From: Comamonadaceae bacterium
GTDB taxonomy: Bacteria; Pseudomonadota; Gammaproteobacteria; Burkholderiales; Burkholderiaceae_C
Length of the DNA stretch: 7,914 bases
NCBI GenBank assembly: GCA_947460165.1
Contig: CANHKH010000145.1
Coordinates: forward strand, 1 to 7,914
Direction: 5' to 3'
The notes beneath the pieces are model-generated. The model saw only the letters and a program-made list of their open reading frames with translations, was not told the origin of the DNA and ran no database searches. The translations under genes were made by a program, and so were the position numbers. Shown here one piece after another: positions 1 to 6,165 of the stretch; position 1 is the stretch's first letter, and each line of letters starts with the position of its first letter.

Positions 1-750
1 CCCGATGCGGTGGGCTTGGGGTCCGAAGGCCGCGAGAACCTGCTGCTCTACGGCGACATGATCTTCAACGCCTTTGGCCCGCGCAACGAGCTGCTGCTGC
101 GCTCGGCCGAAAAGGTGCAGCCAGTCACGGCCTGGATCATGGCGCACTGCCAGCGCGCCATGCTGCGGCCAGGCGGCTTTGGTGACCTCATTTACCAAGC
201 CGCCGACGCGGGTGAGATCAGCCAAGACGAAGCGCCCATGCTGGTGCGCTCGTTTTTGTCGGCCGGGGTGGACACCACGGTCAACGGCCTGGGCAACGCC
301 TTGTGGTGCCTGGCCACCCATCCCCAGGCCTATGCCAAGCTGCACGCCGACCCGGGCCTGGCGCGCACAGCGTTTGAAGAGACGCTGCGTTATGAATCGG
401 CCGTGCAAACTTTCTTTCGCACCACCTCGCGCGATGTGGAACTGGCGGGCGTGCCCCTGCCTGCCGGCTCCAAAGTGCTCACCGTGCTGGCTGCGGCCAA
501 CCGCGATGAGCGCCAGTGGCCTGACCCCGAGCGCTTTGACCTGGAGCGCCGGCCCATCGGCCACATGGCTTTTGGCTCGGGCATCCACGGCTGCGTCGGC
601 CAGGTGGTGGCCAGGCTGGAAGGCGAGCTCATTTTGGCGGCCTTGGCCAAGCGCTTTAAACGCGTGGAACTCGCGGGCGCGCCCACCCGCCGCCTGAACA
701 ACACCTTGCGGGCTTTGAGCACCCTGCCATTGCGCTTGACCCCCGCCTGA
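1..750 (+). CDS. Cytochrome P450, CYP199-like (4-methoxybenzoate O-demethylase type), 5' truncated by window edge
   Basis: Haem monooxygenase fragment. The frame is open to base 1, so the first 160 or so residues lie outside the window. Counting from the GTG codon at base 10 as residue 1, it shows an I-helix with SAGVDTT (84-90, acid-alcohol pair D88/T89), the K-helix E-x-x-R (E124-R127) and the haem-ligand loop FGSGIHGCVG with Cys195. From memory of CYP199A4, the fragment aligns without gaps at a constant offset of 163. This places F19/F22 at F182/F185, R80-S81 at R243/S244 (carboxylate side), A85 at A248, V132 at V295, F135 at F298 and C195 at C358. CYP199 enzymes oxidise para-substituted benzoates, for example demethylating 4-methoxybenzoate to 4-hydroxybenzoate. 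The ferredoxin gene follows after 28 bases and a reductase lies further down, which fits a class I system. P450 identity is near certain; the CYP199 assignment is strong but rests on recalled sequence, and the exact substrate is inferred. Confidence 0.93.
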   Translation, partial: PDAVGLGSEGRENLLLYGDMIFNAFGPRNELLLRSAEKVQPVTAWIMAHCQRAMLRPGGFGDLIYQAADAGEISQDEAPMLVRSFLSAGVDTTVNGLGNALWCLATHPQAYAKLHADPGLARTAFEETLRYESAVQTFFRTTSRDVELAGVPLPAGSKVLTVLAAANRDERQWPDPERFDLERRPIGHMAFGSGIHGCVGQVVARLEGELILAALAKRFKRVELAGAPTRRLNNTLRALSTLPLRLTPA

Positions 751-778
751 GCTTCGTATTCACACCCCTATTCATCCT

Positions 779-1102
779 ATGCCAGTGATTCATTTGATCG
801 CCCACGACGGCACGGCCATGCCCCTTCAAGTGCCCGAGGGCCACAGCGTCATGCAAGCGGCGGTGGCCGCAGGCGTGCGCGGCATCGTCGGCGAGTGCGG
901 TGGCTCGGCCATGTGCGCCACTTGCCATGTGTACGTGGACGCCGCTTGGGCTGACAAGGTGCAGCCCGCGCTGGCCAACGAACTTGAAATGCTCGAATGC
1001 ACCAGCAGCGAAAGGCGGCCTGAAAGTCGGCTGTCTTGCCAGCTCAAGGTGCACGCCGGCCTGGACGGTCTGGTGGTCCGCTTGCCTGCCACGCAGCAAT
1101 GA
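779..1102 (+). CDS. [2Fe-2S] ferredoxin, putidaredoxin/adrenodoxin type, P450 redox partner
   Basis: Small soluble electron carrier of 107 residues, the usual length for this family. The four cluster ligands are visible as C40-x5-C46-x2-C49 and C87 (in LSCQL), the spacing of vertebrate/bacterial-type [2Fe-2S] ferredoxins that serve P450s. The first residues form the expected beta-hairpin (PVIHLIAHDGT). It should take electrons from the FAD reductase at 1650-2867 and pass them to the P450 just upstream, the same pairing as palustrisredoxin with CYP199A2. The ATG at 779 is chosen because it gives the canonical N-terminus; no Shine-Dalgarno sequence is evident before it, so expression may depend on coupling to P450 translation. 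Its stop codon overlaps the MarR start (ATGA, 1099-1102). Confidence 0.94.
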   Translation: MPVIHLIAHDGTAMPLQVPEGHSVMQAAVAAGVRGIVGECGGSAMCATCHVYVDAAWADKVQPALANELEMLECTSSERRPESRLSCQLKVHAGLDGLVVRLPATQQ

Positions 1103-1653
1103 CAGCCAAGGCAGCGCCTGCGCCAGTTGCGCCCGTGATCAACCTGGAGCGCTATGTTCCGGGCTACCTCACCTGGATTTCCAACAAACTCTCGGGCGGC
1201 GCCTCGCAGGCCTACCTCACGACGTTCAACACCGGCATTGAAGCGTGGCGCCTCCTGGTTTTGCTGGCCGTCGAGCGTACCTTGTCGGCGCAGCACGCCT
1301 GCCGCGTCATTGGCATGGACAAGGCCTCGGTCAGCCGCACCTTCAAGCGCATGCAAGCCGACGGGTTGATCACCATGGGCCTGGACCCCAACGACGGCCG
1401 CCTCCGCCTGGCCAGCCTCACGCCCAAGGGCCTGGCCCTGCACAATGAAATTCGCGAGCTGGCCCTGGAGCGCGAGCGCGCCCTGCTGGCTCCCTTGTCG
1501 GCGGCCGAGCGCGAAGTGCTGCTGGACCTCTTGCGCCGCCTGCACGACAACTTGCCTGCGGTGGAAGAGGCCACCAAGCGCTATGTGCAAGCGCGCCATC
1601 CGCATGCGGTGCGCAAGCGCCCGGCCAAACCACCCGCAGATGGCTCCGCATGA
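1099..1653 (+). CDS. MarR-family winged-helix transcriptional regulator
   Basis: A 184-residue DNA-binding regulator. After a Pro/Ala-rich N-terminal tail (about 1-13) come a dimerisation helix region, a helix-turn-helix at about 63-91 (recognition helix around KASVSRTFKRM, 75-85) and a wing at about 95-108 with the conserved D96-x-x-D99-G100-R101 signature followed by LTPKG. C-terminal helices (about 112-165) complete the dimer interface. The start at 1099 is preferred over an in-frame codon at 1036 because it forms an ATGA overlap with the ferredoxin stop and avoids a long overlap. Its position between the ferredoxin and its reductase suggests that it controls this operon, probably as a repressor released by an aromatic acid; MarR proteins commonly sense such ligands. 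The ligand and operator cannot be read here because the operon promoter is upstream of the window. Confidence 0.9.
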   Translation: MTAKAAPAPVAPVINLERYVPGYLTWISNKLSGGASQAYLTTFNTGIEAWRLLVLLAVERTLSAQHACRVIGMDKASVSRTFKRMQADGLITMGLDPNDGRLRLASLTPKGLALHNEIRELALERERALLAPLSAAEREVLLDLLRRLHDNLPAVEEATKRYVQARHPHAVRKRPAKPPADGSA

Positions 1654-2867
1654 ATGATGGGCCCATCGTCATCGTGGGCGCCGGCCATGCGGCGATGGCG
1701 CTGTGTGCGAGCTTGGCAGAGGCCGGCCAGGGCCAGCGGGTGATACTGGTCAGCGATGAACACGAGCTGCCCTACCAGCGCCCGCCGCTGTCCAAGGCCT
1801 TCCTGAAAAATGCCGACGTGGCCGCGCAGGTGCTGCGCGATGCCGCCTGGTTTGCTGCAGCCGGCATCGAGCTGATCCTGGGCGAGGCGGCCTTGTCCAT
1901 CGACCGCGAGGCTCGCACGGTGACGCTGCGCTCGGGCCGCAGCCTCGCTTATGGGCAACTGGTGCTGGCCACCGGCACCCGGGCGCGCCGCATGCCGGGC
2001 TGGCCCGAGGCGGCCAATGTGCATGTGCTGCGCAGCGCGCAGGACGCACGCGCCCTGCGCGATGGTTTGGCGGCCAGCCGCTCAGTCACCATCCTGGGTG
2101 GCGGCTTCATTGGCCTGGAGGTGGCCGCCACCTGCGCGGCCCTGGGCAAGCCGGTGACCGTGCTTGAAGCCGGTCCCAGGTTGATGGGCCGGGCTGTGTC
2201 CGAGGCGTTGTCTGCGCACGCGCTGCAGGTCCACCGCGCCAACGGCGTGCAGGTGCAATTGCAGGCCACGGTCGGCGAGCCCGAATTCAGCCAGGCTCGC
2301 CTGCTGCGCCTGGCGGGCCAGAGCGGTGTGCACGATGTGGACCTGTTGCTGCTGGCCATAGGCGCTGAGCCCAACGCCGAACTGGCCGAGGCCGCGGGCC
2401 TGGTCTGCGACAAGGGCATCGTGGTCGATGCGCACATGCGCACCAGCGACCCGCACATCCTGGCCCTGGGCGACTGCGCGCAGTTCCCGCTGGGCCCGGC
2501 CCGCCTGCGCCTGGAGTCCATTCAAAACGCCCAAGACCAGGCGCGTGTGGCGGCCTCAAACCTGCTGGGCGGCAGCGCCAGCTACCAGCCCGTGCCCTGG
2601 TTCTGGTCCGAGCAAGGCGGGATGCGGCTGCAGATGGTCGGACTGCTGGGGGCCGGCCCGGCCGAGACCTTCAGGCGCGAAGGTGCGCAGCCCGGCGCCT
2701 TCAGCCTGTTTCACTACCAGCAGGCTTGCTTGCGCTGTGTCGAGTCGGTCAACGCACCGGCCGATTACATGATGGCGCGCAAGCTGCTGGAAGCCGGCGC
2801 CTCGCCGCCCGGCCCGCAGGTGGCCGACCCCGGCCAGCCGCTGCGCGCGCTGATGCCAAGCGCCTGA
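1650..2867 (+). CDS. FAD-dependent NAD(P)H:ferredoxin reductase (putidaredoxin/rhodocoxin reductase type)
   Basis: A 405-residue flavoprotein of typical family length, expected to move electrons from NADH to the [2Fe-2S] ferredoxin in the cytoplasm. The domain order is clear. An N-terminal FAD Rossmann fold carries G10-A-G12-H-A-A15. A Y42-Q-R-P-P-L-S-K49 segment follows, as found in this family, then the ATGTR motif (107-111). The inserted NAD-binding Rossmann fold has G150-G-G-F-I-G155-L-E157 followed by VTVLEAGPRLMGR. The second FAD motif is L273-G-D-C276. The C-terminal region contains PWFWSEQ and RLQMVGL, the interface domain seen in putidaredoxin-type reductases. The start ATG at 1650 overlaps the marR stop (ATGA), so translation is probably coupled. 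With the ferredoxin and P450 it completes a self-contained class I monooxygenase. NADH preference is inferred from family members. Confidence 0.94.
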   Translation: MNDGPIVIVGAGHAAMALCASLAEAGQGQRVILVSDEHELPYQRPPLSKAFLKNADVAAQVLRDAAWFAAAGIELILGEAALSIDREARTVTLRSGRSLAYGQLVLATGTRARRMPGWPEAANVHVLRSAQDARALRDGLAASRSVTILGGGFIGLEVAATCAALGKPVTVLEAGPRLMGRAVSEALSAHALQVHRANGVQVQLQATVGEPEFSQARLLRLAGQSGVHDVDLLLLAIGAEPNAELAEAAGLVCDKGIVVDAHMRTSDPHILALGDCAQFPLGPARLRLESIQNAQDQARVAASNLLGGSASYQPVPWFWSEQGGMRLQMVGLLGAGPAETFRREGAQPGAFSLFHYQQACLRCVESVNAPADYMMARKLLEAGASPPGPQVADPGQPLRALMPSA

Positions 2868-2880
2868 CGCCAAACGCCTG
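2855..2880 (+). repeat. Short imperfect tandem repeat across the reductase stop codon
   Basis: Two 12-base copies, GCCAAgCGCCTG (2855-2866) and GCCAAaCGCCTG (2869-2880), differ at one base and are spaced 14 bases apart. The first ends within the reductase stop codon. This looks like a small local duplication that lengthened the gap before the MFS gene; no function is implied. Confidence 0.45.
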
Positions 2881-2901
2881 CCCATGCGATGATCCTCGGC
2901 T

Positions 2902-4314
2902 ATGCAAGCTGGGGCTTCCTCACCACCACCCGGCCTGATGGGCCGTCAGCGCCACCTGGCGGTGATCACCATCATGCTGGGCATCGCCCTGTCGGTGCTC
3001 GACACCACCACCATCGCCTTGGGCCTGCCGACCATGGCGCGGGACCTGGGCGTGAGCGCGGACTTGTCCATCTGGGTCGTCAATGGTTTTCAGCTGGCCG
3101 CCCTGGTGGCCTTGCTGCCCGTGGCCAACTGGGGCGAGCGCATCAGCTTTCGCCGCGCCTACCTGGTCGGCGCGGCGCTGTGGGGGCTGGCCTCGGCAGT
3201 GGCCTGTGTCGCCGACTCGCTGCCGCTGTTGATCGCCGCCCGCGTGGCCCAGGGCCTGGGCGCGGCCGGTCTGATGGCGGTCAACATGGCCCTGGTCCGC
3301 CTGGTCTGGCCGCCTGCGCTGCTTGGCCGCGGCATGGCGCTGAGCTCGGTGGTGGTCAGCATCGCCACCGTGTCCGGACCGCTGCTGGCGGCCGGCATTC
3401 TTTCGGTGGCCTCGTGGCGCTGGCTGTTTGCGCTGAACATTCCAGCTTGCGCACTGCTGCTTTACCTGGGTTGGCGCACCTTGCCAGTGAACCCGCCCTC
3501 GCCCAGTGTGCGGCCGCCGTCGTGGCTGGATGTGCTGCTCAACGCAGGCCTGTTCATCTTGGTGTTCCTGGCGGCCGACAGCTTTGGCCGCTCACTCAAG
3601 TCGGCCGAGCACCAGGCACAAGGCCTGGCCCAGGGCGCGGCGCTGCTGGTGGCGGCCATGGCCGTGGCGGTGGTCCATGTGCGCCGCCAGTGGGGTCAGG
3701 CGCAGGCCTTGCTGCCGCTGGACCTGCTGCAGATCCCGCTGTTTCGGCTGTCCATGCTGACCTCGGTGGGCACTTTTGCCGCGCAGACCATGACCTATAT
3801 CGTGCTGCCCTTTTTGCTGTTCGAGGCCTGGCATGCGCCGGCCTTGCAGGCGGGCCTGCTGATGTCGTGCTGGCCGGTGGGCACCTTTGCGGCGGCCGCG
3901 CTGGCGGGCCGCTGGATTGGCCGCTATCACAACGGTTTGCTAGGCGCCCTGGGCCTGGCCTGCATGACGGTGGGCCTGGCCTGGCTGGCCGCCACCGCCT
4001 TGGCCGACCATGCCAGCCTGGCGGTGGCCGCCAGCTTGGTGCTGTGCGGCATCGGCTTTGGCCTGTTCCAGTCACCCAACAACCACACCCTCATCACCAG
4101 CGCGCCCGCGCACCGCTCGGGCGCGGCCGGCGGCATGCTGGCCACCGCCCGCCTGACCGGTCAGACCCTGGGCGCGACCTTGGTGGCCGTGGTGTTTGCC
4201 GGCCATGGCCAAACCAGCCCCCAGGCCCTGGCCGTGGCCTTGGCGGTGGCCGCCGCCATGTCCGCAGCCGCGGCAGCCGCCAGCTTCAGGCGCACGCACT
4301 ACCCCATGCCTTGA
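2902..4314 (+). CDS. MFS transporter, DHA2 (EmrB/QacA) family, 14 predicted membrane helices
   Basis: A 470-residue inner-membrane proton-coupled transporter. The first helix and the loop after it show the DHA2 hallmark LDTTTIALGLPTMARDLG, then a tryptophan-led helix 2 (SIWVVNGFQLA). A degenerate motif A lies around WGERISFRR, a family-typical helix 4 around ARVAQGLGAAGLMAVN, and a motif C-like GPLLAAG in helix 5, followed by WRWLFALNIP. I count about 14 hydrophobic segments, ending near residue 462. Motif C points to the drug/proton antiporter (export) branch. It starts 34 bases after the reductase stop on the same strand, so it is probably the last gene of the P450 operon; it may export an aromatic acid or toxic intermediate, although uptake cannot be excluded. 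The first in-frame ATG (2902) is used; no good ribosome binding site precedes it, and an in-frame ATG at 2938 is a possible alternative start. The substrate is unknown. Confidence 0.87.
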   Translation: MQAGASSPPPGLMGRQRHLAVITIMLGIALSVLDTTTIALGLPTMARDLGVSADLSIWVVNGFQLAALVALLPVANWGERISFRRAYLVGAALWGLASAVACVADSLPLLIAARVAQGLGAAGLMAVNMALVRLVWPPALLGRGMALSSVVVSIATVSGPLLAAGILSVASWRWLFALNIPACALLLYLGWRTLPVNPPSPSVRPPSWLDVLLNAGLFILVFLAADSFGRSLKSAEHQAQGLAQGAALLVAAMAVAVVHVRRQWGQAQALLPLDLLQIPLFRLSMLTSVGTFAAQTMTYIVLPFLLFEAWHAPALQAGLLMSCWPVGTFAAAALAGRWIGRYHNGLLGALGLACMTVGLAWLAATALADHASLAVAASLVLCGIGFGLFQSPNNHTLITSAPAHRSGAAGGMLATARLTGQTLGATLVAVVFAGHGQTSPQALAVALAVAAAMSAAAAAASFRRTHYPMP

Positions 4315-4331
4315 GCCTGAGGCTCAGGGCA
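4307..4331. terminator. Intergenic hairpin between convergent operons, putative terminator
   Basis: An 11-base-pair stem (4307-4317 with 4321-4331, one G-U wobble at 4311/4327) closes on a 3-base TGA loop. It begins inside the last codons of the MFS gene and sits in the 38-base gap before the end of the oppositely oriented receptor gene. There is no T-run on either side, so it is not a textbook intrinsic terminator, but position and stability favour a role in separating the converging transcripts, mainly for the + strand. Confidence 0.5.
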
Positions 4332-4352
4332 GGCCCGGGGAGTTGGCCGCGC

Positions 4353-5324
4353 TCATTCCACCTTGGCGCCGGTTTCCTTGACCACCTGCGCCCACTTGCG
4401 CAGTTCCTTTTGCACCAGGGCGCTGAAGGCCTCGCCGCTGCCCACGGCCGCGTCAAAACCGATGTTGCGCAGCCGCTCGCGGGTGTCGGGCAAGGCGGCG
4501 ATCCTGGCCATTTCCTCGCGCAGGCGGGTGATCACCGCCGCCGGCGTGCCGGCAGGCACCCACAGGCCGACCCAGGAGTCGTCCTCGAAGCCGGGAAAGC
4601 CCGCCTCGGCAATGGTGGGCACGTCGGGGATGGCGCTGTTGCGGCTGGCGCTGGTCACGGCCAGGCCCACCAGGCGGCCGGACTTGATTTGCGGCACGGC
4701 CGGCGGCAGCGCGGCCGCGGCCACCTCCACCTCGCCGGCGATGGCCGCCTGCATCAACGGAGGAATGCCTTTGTAGGGCACGTGTGTCACATCGGCCTTG
4801 CCCAGCACCTTAAAGAGGTACTCGGCCGACAGCTGCGGGGTGGTGCCAAAGCCCGGCGAGCCGTAGCGCACCGTCTTGCCCTGGCGGGCGCGTTCCACCA
4901 CGTCCTTGAGCGTGCGCAGGCCGCTGGCCGGGTTGGCCAGGATGATGTTGGGCGCGGTGGCCAGCAGCACCACTGGCACCAGGTCCTTGTCCGCGTCATA
5001 GCCCAGGTTTTGGTACAGGTAAGGCGTGACCGCGAAGGCCGTGGAGCTGACCAGCACGGTGTAGCCGTCGGCCGGCGCCTTGGCCACCGCTTGGATGGAC
5101 AGCAGCGAGCCGGCGCCAGCGCGGTTGTCCACCACCACGCCCTGGCCCCAACTTTCGGCCAGCTTCTGCGCGAACAGCCGGCCGACCACGTCCTGCGGGC
5201 TGCCGGTGGAGGCGGTGACAAAGCGCACCGGCTTGCTGGGATAGGCCTGGCTCCAAGCCAAGGTCGTGCCGGCCGCCAGCACGGCGGCGGCGGCGAGTTG
5301 GCGCAGAAAGGTGTGGCGTTGCAT
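4353..5324 (-). CDS. Bug-family (TctC-like) tripartite tricarboxylate transporter periplasmic solute receptor
   Basis: A 323-residue periplasmic binding protein. The N-terminus is a Sec-type signal peptide (MQRHTFLRQ, then an Ala/Leu-rich core) with a likely cut after A27 (S-Q-A|Y). The mature protein begins with YPSKPVRFV, the standard Bug opening. Other family marks are DNRAGAGS (66-73), ADGYT (85-89), the YGSPGFGTTPQL loop (154-165) and HVPYKG (181-186). Bug receptors bind carboxylated or aromatic-acid ligands for TTT uptake or signalling; no TctA/TctB membrane partner is present here. The ATG at 5324 is chosen over an upstream in-frame codon at 5357 because AGGAG lies 8 bases before it and it yields a proper signal peptide. 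Two ligand loops depart from the usual form: GSPQD (41-45) replaces the common GG-x-x-D pattern and Q164 stands where His is frequent. The gene follows gntR on the same strand after 42 bases. Confidence 0.93.
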   Translation of the reverse strand: MQRHTFLRQLAAAAVLAAGTTLAWSQAYPSKPVRFVTASTGSPQDVVGRLFAQKLAESWGQGVVVDNRAGAGSLLSIQAVAKAPADGYTVLVSSTAFAVTPYLYQNLGYDADKDLVPVVLLATAPNIILANPASGLRTLKDVVERARQGKTVRYGSPGFGTTPQLSAEYLFKVLGKADVTHVPYKGIPPLMQAAIAGEVEVAAAALPPAVPQIKSGRLVGLAVTSASRNSAIPDVPTIAEAGFPGFEDDSWVGLWVPAGTPAAVITRLREEMARIAALPDTRERLRNIGFDAAVGSGEAFSALVQKELRKWAQVVKETGAKVE

Positions 5325-5332
5325 GGTCGTGT

Positions 5333-5337
5333 CTCCT
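5333..5337 (-). promoter_or_regulatory. Ribosome binding site for the Bug receptor gene
   Basis: On the - strand this reads AGGAG, 8 bases before the ATG at 5324. It fixes the start of the receptor gene and excludes the longer in-frame reading. Confidence 0.8.
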
Positions 5338-5366
5338 AGGGTTGTTTTTCGGCTCAAAAAAGGGGG

Positions 5367-6092
5367 TCAGCGCCGGCGTGTGCTTACCGGCTCGGGCGCA
5401 CTCTGGCGCCGGGCATGCCACAGCGCCACCAGGTCGCGCACCTGCTCGGCCCGCAGGCTGACATGGGCGGTCATCAGCTGTTCGGCCTGCGCTGCATCGG
5501 CGGCCAGCACAGCCTGCACCAGCGCGCCATGCTCGGCGTGGGCGGTGGCCATGTCGGCCACCGAATGCATGCTGCCCAGCCGCACCGGGGCGATTTTTTG
5601 CAGGCACAGCCCGATGTGCTCGGCCAAGCTGGGGTTGTGCGCACCGGCCACCAGGGTCTGGTGAAAGGCTGCGTCGAGCTCAATGTACTGGCTGCGCCCG
5701 TCCGCGGCCAGGCAGCCGGCCATGCGGGTGTGCAACGCCTGCAGTTCGGCTTTTTGGGCGGCAGTCATGCGCCGCGCGGCCAGGCGGGCGCACAGGCCTT
5801 CGAGTTCGGCCAGCACCTCATAGGAGCCAAACACGTCTTCGAGCGTGACATCGGCCACAAAGCTGCCCCGGTGGGCCTGCTGCGTGGCCAGGCCCAGGGC
5901 GGCCAGCTCCTGCAAGGCTTCGCGCACGGGGGTGCGAGAGACCTCAAAGCGCTGGGCCAGGGCCTGCTCGTCCAGGCGCTCGCCCGGGCGCAGCGCCCCC
6001 TGCACGATGTCTTTTTCCAAGGCGGCCACGATGCGGGTGGCAACCCGGGCCGGCGCCTTGCTTGTGGACGATTCATGTGTATTTGTATACAT
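5367..6092 (-). CDS. GntR-family transcriptional regulator, FadR/FCD subfamily
   Basis: A 241-residue regulator. An N-terminal winged helix (about 16-80) shows the GntR pattern: IVQGALRPGERLDEQALAQRF, then VSRTPVREALQ (51-61) as the recognition helix and the wing ending in RGSFV (75-79). The all-helical FCD effector domain (about 85-230) has the metal-binding residues expected of this subfamily, D140, H144, H188 and H210, so it probably binds a carboxylate ligand through a divalent metal. It is divergent from the hydrolase-ligA-ligB operon and upstream of the Bug receptor, which makes it the likely regulator of both. An imperfect dyad overlaps its start codon, suggesting autoregulation. No Shine-Dalgarno sequence is visible before the ATG at 6092, but the N-terminal length fits the family. 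The effector is unknown. Confidence 0.93.
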   Translation of the reverse strand: MYTNTHESSTSKAPARVATRIVAALEKDIVQGALRPGERLDEQALAQRFEVSRTPVREALQELAALGLATQQAHRGSFVADVTLEDVFGSYEVLAELEGLCARLAARRMTAAQKAELQALHTRMAGCLAADGRSQYIELDAAFHQTLVAGAHNPSLAEHIGLCLQKIAPVRLGSMHSVADMATAHAEHGALVQAVLAADAAQAEQLMTAHVSLRAEQVRDLVALWHARRQSAPEPVSTRRR

Positions 6093-6093
6093 G
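6074..6093. promoter_or_regulatory. Candidate GntR operator overlapping the gntR start codon
   Basis: Two 8-base arms, CATGTGTA (6074-6081) and TATACATG (6086-6093), are inverted copies matching at 7 of 8 positions around a 4-base centre. Within it, TGTATACA (6084-6091) is itself a perfect palindrome and resembles the GT-n-n-AC core typical of FCD-type GntR sites. It stands out as AT-rich in a GC-rich background. Which dyad is the real site cannot be decided from sequence alone. Confidence 0.5.
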
Positions 6094-6165
6094 CGTCAGA
6101 GTTTTGCATAAACTTTGCAGATCATCAACTTAAAACCGCCGGCCCCGGCCGACAGGAGACGCACC
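6093..6165. promoter_or_regulatory. Divergent promoter region between gntR and the hydrolase operon
   Basis: This 73-base intergenic segment includes an AT-rich stretch (6100-6134) unlike its surroundings. A weak + strand promoter can be proposed: TTGTAT (6083-6088) and CATAAA (6107-6112) separated by 18 bases, matching the sigma-70 consensus at 3 of 6 and 4 of 6 positions. Its -35 would fall in the candidate operator, consistent with repression. The - strand promoter for gntR must also lie here, but no convincing boxes are seen. Confidence 0.4.
6154..6158 (+). promoter_or_regulatory. Ribosome binding site for the alpha/beta hydrolase gene
   Basis: AGGAG lies 7 bases before the ATG at 6166. 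It supports that start over the in-frame TTG at 6115. Confidence 0.8.

Noticed and set aside
1036..1098. Upstream start for the MarR gene
   Set aside because: It would create a 67-base overlap with the ferredoxin gene; the residues added are Arg/Gly/Pro-rich and unlike MarR proteins, while the ATG at 1099 gives a standard ATGA overlap.
826..1605. 259-codon antisense frame over the ferredoxin and marR genes
   Set aside because: The sense-strand genes carry clear family motifs; the antisense product shows none and has no plausible start signal.
2889..5339. 816-codon open frame on the + strand
   Set aside because: It runs out of frame through the MFS gene and then antisense through the Bug receptor; its product is Gly/Arg/Pro-rich with no domain logic. 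It is a by-product of high G+C coding sequence.
5325..5357. 11-residue N-terminal extension of the Bug receptor
   Set aside because: It would place charged residues ahead of a normal signal peptide and bury the AGGAG ribosome binding site inside the coding region.
6115..6165. TTG start giving a 17-residue N-terminal extension of the hydrolase
   Set aside because: There is no ribosome binding site before it, it would extend through the promoter region, and the ATG at 6166 has AGGAG at ideal spacing.
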